Made by a program: the position numbers and the translations under genes | Source of the DNA: Asaia bogorensis | Lineage (GTDB): Bacteria > Pseudomonadota > Alphaproteobacteria > Acetobacterales > Acetobacteraceae | Direction of reading: 5' to 3' | DNA length: 14,066 nucleotides | Assembly (NCBI GenBank): GCA_945873675.1 | Contig: CAMCEP010000043.1 | Span: 1-14,066, forward strand | Shown here: positions 6,942 through 12,932 of the stretch, in pieces | How positions within the stretch are numbered: position 1 is the stretch's first letter | Layout: the number at the start of each line of letters is the position of its first letter | Notes under the pieces: model-generated | What the model was told of the DNA's origin: nothing | The model's input: the letters and a program-made list of their open reading frames with translations, nothing else | Databases searched by the model: none

Positions 6942-7811
6942 TTAAGCGGCTAATTCTGGAATATTTGGCGGAAGATTGAACTCAAGCCCAAACCACTTCT
7001 GTTGCAGCGCGGTCAGACTGCCGTCGGCCTGAAAGGAACGAATCCTATCATTCATCCAGCTTACAATTTCCGTGTCTTCCTTGCGGCATGCAATACCTGC
7101 CCAATTATCGGCACCAATACCACGCACCACGGCAAAACGGCCGGGTTGAGACTTCATCACATAAGCAAGTGTCGGAAGCGTATTAAGAACACCATCCACT
7201 GTACCCTGCATCAATGCCAGATAGGCGGCCGGATGCTCATCATAAGTTTTCACTTCACGAAAGCCAGCACCGCTCTTGGCTGCCTGGATACGTGCATTAA
7301 GGCGTGGATGGAGGGTTTCACCCGGGCTGCCTAATTTAACGCCCAAAACACGGGTGGACATATCTTCTATCGACTTGATCCGATCCGCGTCACGCGCGCG
7401 GATAAGCAGCGATTGCCCCGCTTCAGCATAAGGATTCGAAAAGGCAACCCGTTCGAGACGCGCGCGGGTGTAGGACATGGAAGACATGATGATGTCAAAG
7501 CGCCCAGCGTAGAGAGCCGGGATGACCCCCGACCATTGTGTGTCAATGAATTCAGGCGTGACCCCAAGGCTACGGCACATGGCTGAAGCAAGCTCCACAT
7601 CGTAGCCAACGATTTCGCCCCGATCGCGAAAGGTAAAGGGTGGATAGGTTGCTTCACACCCGATACGGAGTTTACCGGCCCGGCGCACCCCATCCAAAGT
7701 AAGCACGGGCAAGGTTTGCGCACCCACGCCACTGGATACCAGAGCCGATGGAGCAAAGATCGCGGCCGCCGCTAGGCCGAGTTGCCGACGATTAAGCTTA
7801 GAATTCAGCAT
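6942..7811 (-). CDS. ABC transporter periplasmic solute-binding protein (family 3)
   Basis: A 289-aa secreted binding protein of the family 3 type (polar amino acid binding), the receptor for the adjacent permease and ATPase. The N-terminus NRRQLGLAAAAIFAPSALV is a twin-arginine-like signal peptide, with likely cleavage after about residue 32 (VGAQ). The mature domain opens with GKLRIGCEATYPPFTFRDR and GYDVELASAMCRSLG, then WSGVIPALYAGRFDIIMSSM and the hinge-region VKLGSPGE, all usual in this family. The ATG at 7811 is preferred over an in-frame start at 7901: it puts the signal peptide at the N-terminus, and GGAGAG lies 11 bases upstream. It is the first gene of the minus-strand cluster and faces a 302-bp divergent regulatory region. 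The ligand is unknown. Confidence 0.93.
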   Translation of the reverse strand: MLNSKLNRRQLGLAAAAIFAPSALVSSGVGAQTLPVLTLDGVRRAGKLRIGCEATYPPFTFRDRGEIVGYDVELASAMCRSLGVTPEFIDTQWSGVIPALYAGRFDIIMSSMSYTRARLERVAFSNPYAEAGQSLLIRARDADRIKSIEDMSTRVLGVKLGSPGETLHPRLNARIQAAKSGAGFREVKTYDEHPAAYLALMQGTVDGVLNTLPTLAYVMKSQPGRFAVVRGIGADNWAGIACRKEDTEIVSWMNDRIRSFQADGSLTALQQKWFGLEFNLPPNIPELAA

Positions 7812-8113
7812 ACGACTTATCTCTCCACGAATGGCTCTTGATTGTGCAAATTGGGTGAGCAACCTTTGTGCCACTGAGAAAAAGGGAGGGTCCACGCACA
7901 TTCACTCGTGACGACCTTTGCGAACCGCTGCCGTTCGCCCAAAAAAAGTGCATCGACGCCCAAATCCTGTGCTTTTGGCGCGCTCTGGGTCTGCTGGAGC
8001 CTCCGCTCGGAACCCTTCGATGCGCTTCGCAAAACGGTAGAAATACCATCAAGGATGGCTTGCTGATTACGGATACTCTGGCGATATATGGGAAATATCC
8101 TTAGTATCCCTGT
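7812..8113. promoter_or_regulatory. Divergent intergenic region, binding protein versus VOC gene
   Basis: 302 bp separate the oppositely oriented start codons of the importer operon and the VOC gene. Short frames on both strands have no recognisable domain or ribosome-binding site. A minus-strand frame across 7817-8140 reads moderately protein-like (ALFLGERQRFAKVV) but overlaps the VOC start and matches nothing that I recognise. The region must hold the promoter of the minus-strand cluster; no strong -35/-10 pair was found for it. The clearest element is the inverted repeat at 8071-8109. No regulator gene is present in the window. Confidence 0.5.
8060..8109 (+). promoter_or_regulatory. Candidate promoter and operator before the VOC gene
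   Basis: GGATACT (8071-8077) and AGTATCC (8103-8109) form a perfect 7-bp inverted repeat with a 25-bp spacer. Inside it GATAT (8083-8087) and ATATC (8095-8099) repeat the symmetry, offset by one base. A possible -35 TTGCTG (8060-8065) and -10 GATATA (8083-8088), 17 bp apart, fall across it. A dimeric repressor bound here would block this promoter; alternatively, the RNA hairpin would sit 4 bases before the ATG. No Shine-Dalgarno sequence is visible. The promoter reading is speculative; the inverted repeat is seen directly. Confidence 0.35.
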
Positions 8114-8524
8114 ATGGAACCGAAGCACTTCGCCCAGCAAATCACCTTCCTCTATGCGGAAGATCCCGCCGCTTCCTGGGATTTCTATGAAAACAAGTTG
8201 GGCCTTGCGCTCGTTCAGGATCAGGGCACCTGCCGCATCTACGCGACGGCCCCAGGCGAGCGCGGCTTCCTGGGGGTGTGCCGCGCGCGAGCACCGCGCG
8301 CTTCAGACAACCCCCGCGTACAGGGCGGCGTTGTCTTCACCTTCGTTGATCCGGATGTTGAAGGCTGGCACGCCAGACTGAAATCACGCGGCGTGAAAGT
8401 GCCGGAACAGGTGGAATATTCCGAAGCCTATCGCGTGACGCATTTCTTCTTCCACGACCCCGCCGGCTATTTGCTGGAGGTGCAGCGCTTTGAGCGGCCG
8501 GATTGGCCCAATCCCGCGCCCTGA
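8114..8524 (+). CDS. VOC (glyoxalase/bleomycin-resistance fold) family protein
   Basis: A 136-aa single-domain protein of the vicinal oxygen chelate superfamily. The two beta-alpha-beta-beta-beta modules are recognisable: ITFLYAEDPAASWDFYENKLGLALV at 10-34, and GGVVFTFVDPDVEGWHARLKSRGV at 71-94 with the closing FFFHDPAGYLLEVQRF at 111-126. Glu122 in LLEVQ sits at the conserved metal-ligand position of the second module. The first-strand ligand (often His) seems to be Gln8 or Gln9. Relatives include glyoxalases, dioxygenases and antibiotic-binding proteins, so a specific activity cannot be assigned. It is transcribed away from the importer cluster from a shared intergenic region. Its stop codon TGA abuts the stop of dctM with no gap. 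Confidence 0.85.
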   Translation: MEPKHFAQQITFLYAEDPAASWDFYENKLGLALVQDQGTCRIYATAPGERGFLGVCRARAPRASDNPRVQGGVVFTFVDPDVEGWHARLKSRGVKVPEQVEYSEAYRVTHFFFHDPAGYLLEVQRFERPDWPNPAP

Positions 8525-9856
8525 TCAGCCCGAGAGCATGGTCGCCGGCAGCCATGTGACGATTGCCGGAAACAGCGTGACGATTGCCACCGCCAAAACC
8601 ATCATGAAGAAAAACGGCAGGGTGTAACGGGCCACTTGAAATATACCCATATTCGTGAGGCCCTGCAGCACAAACAGGTTGAAGCCGACCGGCGGCGTTA
8701 TTTGTGCCATCTCAACGACCAGCACGATGAAAATGCCGAACCAAACCAAGTCAAAACCGGCGCCCTGAATGATCGGCAGCACGACGGAAACCGTCAGCAC
8801 AATCATGCTGATGCCATCAATGAAGCAGCCCAGCACCAGATAGATCAGCGTAAGGCACACAATAATCATATAGGGGCTGAAACCCTGCGCGCCGACCCAG
8901 GCCGCCATGGCTGCGGGAATGCCGGAATAGGCCATGGCCTGCGTCAAAAAGGCCGCGCCCGCCAGGATCAGATTGATCATGCAGGAAAGCCTGACCGCGC
9001 CCATCAGGCTATCAATGAAGCTTTGCCACGTCAGCGTGCGCCCCCAGGCGGAAAGCACCAGCGCGCCCACCACGCCAAAAACCGCTGCTTCCGTTGCCGT
9101 GGCCCAGCCGAAATAAATGCTGCCCATGACAAACATGATCAGCAGCACCACCGGAATAAGCTGGCCGCTTTCCTTCAATTTGCGCGACAGCGGAATGGAA
9201 GGATCACGCGGCGGCGTCAGCGTTGGGTTCAGCATGGACCAGACCATGATGTAGCCGCTGAAGAGAACCATCAGCATGATGCCGGGAAGGACACCGGCGA
9301 TGAACAGCCGCACAATGGAAACTTCCGCCGCCACACCATAGACGATCATGACAATGGAAGGCGGGATCAAAAGACCGAGCGTGCCGGCCCCGGCCAGGCT
9401 GCCGACCGTCATGGGCAAATGATAGCCACGTTGTGTAAGGGCGGGCAGCGACATTTTGCCAATGGTCGCCGCCGTTGCCGCCGAAGAACCCGAAACGGCA
9501 GCGAAAATCCCGCAGCCAATCACATTCACATGCATGAGCCGCCCAGGCAGGCGCTGCACCCAGGGGGCAAGACCGCGGAACATATCCTCAGACAGCTTAG
9601 TGCGGAACAGAATCTCACCCATCCAGATAAATAGTGGCAGCGCGGCCAGGGTCCAGGAGGCAAGCGATTGCCATATCGCCGTGCCCATCACCTTCTCCGC
9701 CGGGAAACTCGGCATGGAAGGCATCAGCATGGGCAGCAGGATCACGCCGCAAAGGCCCACCAGCATCAGCCCTAGGCCGATCCATACGCCAAGCCCAAGG
9801 AACAGGAACAAAAAGCCCAGCAGTAAAAGCCCGGCTTCGGTTTGCGCGAGTTCCAT
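8525..9856 (-). CDS. dctM: TRAP transporter large permease (DctM)
   Basis: A 443-aa polytopic membrane protein, the large subunit that translocates solute with sodium or proton in a TRAP system. Around twelve hydrophobic segments span it. Family blocks include VSGSSAATAATIGKMSLPAL (121-140), GAGTLGLLIPPSIVMIVYG (156-174) and the late AQITPPVGFNLFVLQG. Length is normal for the family. The start ATG shares one base with the dctQ stop (TGATG), so the two are translationally coupled. The stop codon at 8525-8527 abuts the convergent VOC stop, leaving no spacer for a terminator. The substrate, set by the DctP proteins upstream, is not known; TRAP systems commonly carry organic acids. Confidence 0.96.
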   Translation of the reverse strand: MELAQTEAGLLLLGFLFLFLGLGVWIGLGLMLVGLCGVILLPMLMPSMPSFPAEKVMGTAIWQSLASWTLAALPLFIWMGEILFRTKLSEDMFRGLAPWVQRLPGRLMHVNVIGCGIFAAVSGSSAATAATIGKMSLPALTQRGYHLPMTVGSLAGAGTLGLLIPPSIVMIVYGVAAEVSIVRLFIAGVLPGIMLMVLFSGYIMVWSMLNPTLTPPRDPSIPLSRKLKESGQLIPVVLLIMFVMGSIYFGWATATEAAVFGVVGALVLSAWGRTLTWQSFIDSLMGAVRLSCMINLILAGAAFLTQAMAYSGIPAAMAAWVGAQGFSPYMIIVCLTLIYLVLGCFIDGISMIVLTVSVVLPIIQGAGFDLVWFGIFIVLVVEMAQITPPVGFNLFVLQGLTNMGIFQVARYTLPFFFMMVLAVAIVTLFPAIVTWLPATMLSG

Positions 9857-10386
9857 CAGAGTTCCTCCCCCGCGCGGTCAAGCGCACTCATCTCAGCGGC
9901 CTTGCGATAGGAAGGCGTGCCGCCAGTAAGATGCGCCGCCAAATCATCCAAAAGGCAAAGCGCAAAAAGCGCTGCGCCAAAGGCACAGAGCGCCTGTGGT
10001 ACCCAAAGCTTCCAGGCGACGGAACCTTGCGCCACATCCTCAAATTCAAAACTGTCTAAAGCTAGATCGGCCATGGAATAAGCGAAAAACAGCGTGAGGC
10101 CGGTGGTCAGGATCAACGCAACGCTTTCCATGATGAAGCGACTAGAACCCGTGAGCCGGCCAATAATCAAATCCACGCGAATATGCGCGCCATGGCGGAA
10201 GGCATAGGCCAGCGGCAAGGTCGCTGATGCGGCCACCGAAAAGGCGGTCAGGTCATCAGCCCCCAGAACGGTCAGGCCGAATTGCCGCCCGACAACCTGC
10301 GCGATGATGATTGCCGCAATGGCGGCCAGGGCAATACCGCCAAGCACGCCCCCCAGCAGGTAAAGCGAATCAAGTGCCTTGCGCAT
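9856..10386 (-). CDS. dctQ: TRAP transporter small permease (DctQ)
   Basis: A 176-aa small membrane subunit with four predicted hydrophobic helices: about 8-31, 45-62, 85-110 and 130-150. The conserved loop RHGAHIRVDLI at 64-74 is a strong DctQ mark. It pairs with DctM to form the membrane complex. The ATG at 10386 has a purine-rich AAGGTGGGGG just upstream on the minus strand. It lies 56 bp after the dctP stop, and that gap is occupied by an intrinsic terminator-like hairpin, so dctQM expression may depend on read-through from dctP. Confidence 0.93.
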   Translation of the reverse strand: MRKALDSLYLLGGVLGGIALAAIAAIIIAQVVGRQFGLTVLGADDLTAFSVAASATLPLAYAFRHGAHIRVDLIIGRLTGSSRFIMESVALILTTGLTLFFAYSMADLALDSFEFEDVAQGSVAWKLWVPQALCAFGAALFALCLLDDLAAHLTGGTPSYRKAAEMSALDRAGEEL

Positions 10387-10409
10387 CAGCCCCCACCTTC
10401 AACAGTCAG

Positions 10410-10434
10410 AAAAACGGGCGGGGAAACCCGCCCG
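10410..10434 (-). terminator. Intrinsic terminator/attenuator between dctP and dctQ
   Basis: On the minus strand CGGGCGGG (10434-10427) pairs with CCCGCCCG (10422-10415) around the loop TTTC. The stem is a perfect 8-bp G+C-only stem, directly followed by TTTTT (10414-10410). This is a textbook rho-independent terminator. It sits nine bases after the dctP stop and before dctQ. Partial termination here would yield more binding protein than permease, a known arrangement in transporter operons. Confidence 0.85.
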
Positions 10435-10442
10435 CTCTATTT

Positions 10443-11438
10443 TCAGGCAATGGCCGCCCGATAGGCATCCATCAACCGTTTGCCTTCCTCGCCCGCCTTG
10501 GCCACCCATTCATCGGCCTGCGTGGCACCAATGCGCGCCAGACCCTGCATCAGGGCCGGCGATGGCGTACCAATCGTCATGCCGCGGCTGGCCAGCATGT
10601 TCTGCCGTTCCACGGTTTCCACTTCCGACCCCTGCCAGCCACGCGCTTCCGCCGCTGCGGCGGCAGCGCGGATCGCCCGCTGGGAAGCCTCCGGCAGGCC
10701 TTGCAGGGCGCGGGTTTGCACAAACACCGCATTCTTGGTGCGGGTAAAGCCAATCGGTGTGAAGAATTTGCAGAAATCCCAGGCCTGCACGTCAACACCT
10801 GTGGCAGCCGAGGTCACCATGGCATTCACAACACCAGTGGCGAAGGCTTGCGGCACTTCGGCCTGCTGCACCAGGGTTGGCGTTGCACCGGCCAGAGTCG
10901 CGAAGCGGTTGGTCAGCGCATTAAAGGTGCGCATCTTCATCCCGCGCAGCGTCTCAACACTTTCCACCGGCACATTGGTGTAAAAGCCCGATTGCGGCCA
11001 GGGCACCATGTAAAGCAGCGTAATGCCCTGGCGTTGCAGGCGCGCTTCCACATAAGGGCGCTGCAATTCGGCCAATTTCCGTGCCTGAGCGGTGGAAGTC
11101 ACTAGCTGCGGTACGCTATCCACTTCAAAGAAGGGGTCTTCATTGCCATAGGCAGACATCAAAATCTCGCCAAGCTGCGCCTGGCCGGTCTGCACGCCAC
11201 GCTTGATTTCCGGCATCTTGAGCAAGGATGCATTGGAGTGCATTTGGATTTTCAGCCCGCTGGCGGCGGCCTGCACTTCCGCAATGAAATCGCGCAAATT
11301 GCGCGTGTGGAAATTGCCATCCGGATAGGCGGTGGCCAATTGCCAGCGCGTCTGGGCAACTGCCCTGCCGATGAAAGGCGCCGTGAGCGGCAGGCTAGCG
11401 GCGCCGAGCAGGGCAGCGCGACGAGACAAATGATCCAT
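10443..11438 (-). CDS. dctP: TRAP transporter solute-binding protein (DctP), copy 1
   Basis: A 331-aa periplasmic binding protein. The leader MDHLSRRAALLGAASLPLTA is a twin-arginine-type signal, cleaved near residue 29 (AVAQ). The mature part begins TRWQLATAYPDGNFHTRNL. LRGMKMRTFNALTNRFATLAGATPTLV (164-190) is the region of the DctP family's conserved substrate-carboxylate-binding arginine, here Arg170. VVNAMVTSAATGVDVQAWDFCKFF is the next ligand-cleft block. AGGAGAGG before the ATG at 11438 is a good ribosome-binding site. It is a close paralogue of the gene immediately upstream; long identical runs such as LLKMPEIKRGVQTGQ show a tandem duplication. It is the copy nearest to dctQM. The substrate is unknown. 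Confidence 0.94.
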   Translation of the reverse strand: MDHLSRRAALLGAASLPLTAPFIGRAVAQTRWQLATAYPDGNFHTRNLRDFIAEVQAAASGLKIQMHSNASLLKMPEIKRGVQTGQAQLGEILMSAYGNEDPFFEVDSVPQLVTSTAQARKLAELQRPYVEARLQRQGITLLYMVPWPQSGFYTNVPVESVETLRGMKMRTFNALTNRFATLAGATPTLVQQAEVPQAFATGVVNAMVTSAATGVDVQAWDFCKFFTPIGFTRTKNAVFVQTRALQGLPEASQRAIRAAAAAAEARGWQGSEVETVERQNMLASRGMTIGTPSPALMQGLARIGATQADEWVAKAGEEGKRLMDAYRAAIA

Positions 11439-11500
11439 GATGAGCCTCTCCTGTTATTGCTTTAAGACTCTGTTTTCCCCCCTGCCGCCGCACATGGCAA

Positions 11501-11536
11501 GGGGCGCCGCTATTGAAGCCACGGTGGCGGCGCCCC
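11501..11536 (-). other. Perfect 10-bp stem between the two dctP copies
   Basis: GGGGCGCCGC (11501-11510) and GCGGCGCCCC (11527-11536) form a perfect 10-bp G+C-rich stem with a 16-base loop. It lies 17 bases after the stop of the upstream dctP copy. There is no T-run on the minus strand (TTGCCATG follows), so full termination is unlikely. It may stabilise the upstream message's 3' end or slow polymerase. Confidence 0.5.
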
Positions 11537-11553
11537 GATTGCCTGCTTTCTGA

Positions 11554-12543
11554 TCAGGCGCTGGCACGATAGGCGTCGAGCAGCTTCTTGCCATCTTCAC
11601 CGGCGCGCTGCACCCATTCATCGGCCATGGTGCGGCCAACGCGGGTCAAATCCTCTAGCAGCCGGGCGCTCGGCGGCAATACGCGCATGCCGCGTTGGCC
11701 AAGCGTTGCCTCGGTCTCCCTCGCGGCCGCTTCTGAGATTTCATAGCCGCGCTTTTCGGCCGCTTCCGCTGCCGTGCGGATCATCTGCTGCTGCGGTTCC
11801 GACAGGCCCTGCAGCGCGCGGCGAGAGATGAAGACCGCGTTCTTGGTCATGGAAAAGCCAAGCGGCGTGAAGACCTTGGCGTAATCCCAGGATTGTGTAT
11901 CCACACCCGTTGCGGCCGAGGTGATTTGTGCCTGCACCACGCCAGTCGCGAAGGCCTGCGCCAATTCCGCCGCCTGGACCAGGGTGGGCTGCGCGCCGAT
12001 CAATTGCGCGAAGCGATTGGTCATGGGGCTGAAGGTGCGGAAGCGCTGACCGCGCAATTGTTCAAGCGAGGTCACGGGTTCCTGCGAATAGAGCCCAGCC
12101 GGCGGCCAGGGCACCATATACAGCAGGCTGAGGCCCTGGCGGGCCAAACGCGCTTCGATGAAGGGACGTTGCAAATCCGCAAGCCGCTTCGCCTGCGCGT
12201 AATTCACCACAAGCTGCGGCAGCGCATCGGCATCAAATAGCGGGTCTTCATTGGCATAGGCGGTCAGCAGGATTTCACCAACCTGTACCTGGCCGGTCTG
12301 CACCCCGCGCTTTATTTCCGGCATCTTCAAAAGCCCGCCATTGCTGTGCAGCTGCACACTCAATTGGCCGTTGCTGCCCTTTTGGATGTCCTCAATGAAG
12401 CTGCGGACATTACGCGTGTGGAAATTGCCATCCGCATAAGGCGTGGCCATCTGCCAGCGCGTCTGCGCCTGGCCCAGGCTCGGGGAAAGGGCGGCCAGGC
12501 CGGCGGCGGCCCCGGCCAGGAAATCACGACGATGAAGCTTCAT
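11554..12543 (-). CDS. TRAP transporter solute-binding protein (DctP), copy 2
   Basis: A 329-aa periplasmic binding protein and a paralogue of the next gene, by eye about half to two-thirds identical. MKLHRRDFLAGAAAGLAALS is a twin-arginine-type leader, cleaved near QAQ at 25-27. The binding arginine falls in LRGQRFRTFSPMTNRFAQL (Arg169). Most cleft blocks match copy 1, including QITSAATGVDTQSWDYAKVFTPLGF and ALQGLSEPQQQMIRTAAEAAEKRGY. The ATG at 12543 has AAGGAAG upstream. Only one set of permease genes follows, so the two receptors probably feed the same DctQM, or one has diverged in ligand or role. It starts 42 bp after the HicA-like gene, in the same direction. Confidence 0.93.
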   Translation of the reverse strand: MKLHRRDFLAGAAAGLAALSPSLGQAQTRWQMATPYADGNFHTRNVRSFIEDIQKGSNGQLSVQLHSNGGLLKMPEIKRGVQTGQVQVGEILLTAYANEDPLFDADALPQLVVNYAQAKRLADLQRPFIEARLARQGLSLLYMVPWPPAGLYSQEPVTSLEQLRGQRFRTFSPMTNRFAQLIGAQPTLVQAAELAQAFATGVVQAQITSAATGVDTQSWDYAKVFTPLGFSMTKNAVFISRRALQGLSEPQQQMIRTAAEAAEKRGYEISEAAARETEATLGQRGMRVLPPSARLLEDLTRVGRTMADEWVQRAGEDGKKLLDAYRASA

Positions 12544-12585
12544 GGGTTTCTTCCTTCTTCTGCCCGGCCCTGCCCCGCCCGGCTC

Positions 12586-12852
12586 TCAAAGCGGGTAGTC
12601 GCGCACCGGATCCACGCCAGCTTGCGTCAGAAAATGGCGAATTGCCACTACCTCATCTTTTGAGAGGCTGTGCTGGGTATTGTGGAAGGCATGGGCCTGG
12701 CTGTTCAGCTTCACGGCCAGCCGGCCGGACCCGTTATGGGTGACCTCGGCGCCCAATTCCTCAAACACTGCCTCAACCGCCTTGGGATCAATATTGGCGC
12801 TAACGGGGTGGTCAAAGATGGCGTGCAATACCTTGCGATGGCGATGGTTCAT
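12586..12852 (-). CDS. Small HicA-like protein, no antitoxin partner visible
   Basis: An 88-aa basic protein starting MNHRHRKVLHAIFDHPVSANI. The pattern is a helix near 22-34, then AEVTHNGSGRLAVKLN (35-50), a His-rich segment AHAFHNTQHSLSK (53-65), and a C-terminal VVAIRHFLTQAGVDP helix. It resembles small HicA-family (YcfA) proteins of alphaproteobacteria, whose dsRNA-binding fold cuts mRNA. No HicB antitoxin gene lies on either side, so an active toxin is doubtful. The ATG at 12852 is preferred over an in-frame start at 12891 because conserved residues begin there and GGAAGG lies upstream. It follows an FNR-type box and comes 42 bp before the TRAP binding-protein genes. The family assignment is from memory of the sequence pattern. 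Confidence 0.6.
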   Translation of the reverse strand: MNHRHRKVLHAIFDHPVSANIDPKAVEAVFEELGAEVTHNGSGRLAVKLNSQAHAFHNTQHSLSKDEVVAIRHFLTQAGVDPVRDYPL

Positions 12853-12914
12853 GGTGGGTCTGCCTTCCGGATCGGGTTGCGATGCACCCATCCTGCCGCG
12901 CCATCACGCAATTG

Positions 12915-12932
12915 CCTTGATCATGATCAAGG
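12915..12932. promoter_or_regulatory. FNR/FixK-type box in an 18-bp perfect palindrome
   Basis: CCTTGATCATGATCAAGG is a perfect 18-bp palindrome. Its core TTGAT-CATG-ATCAA (12917-12930) matches the FNR/Anr/FixK consensus TTGATN4ATCAA at all ten defined positions. It overlaps the stop codon of the upstream exporter and lies about 71 bp before the HicA-like start. A class II arrangement (centre at -41.5) would put the transcription start near 12882 and a -10 near 12890-12895, where the minus strand reads CAGGAT. This points to oxygen-responsive control of the HicA-like and perhaps the TRAP genes. Binding is inferred from sequence only. Confidence 0.55.

Noticed and set aside
7817..8140. A 107-codon minus-strand frame in the divergent region, partly protein-like
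   Set aside because: It overlaps the VOC start and operator-like repeat, ends against the binding-protein start, has no ribosome-binding site, and matches no family that I know. It is noted in the intergenic entry but not called as a gene.
8636..9634. A 332-codon plus-strand frame very rich in His, Gln, Asp and Arg
   Set aside because: It lies antisense to dctM. Its odd composition is what reversed codons of hydrophobic residues produce, and there is no domain or ribosome-binding site.
10311..11105. A 264-codon plus-strand frame across dctQ and dctP
   Set aside because: It is antisense to two well-supported genes, has a Pro/His/Arg-rich composition without a recognisable domain, and runs through the terminator hairpin.
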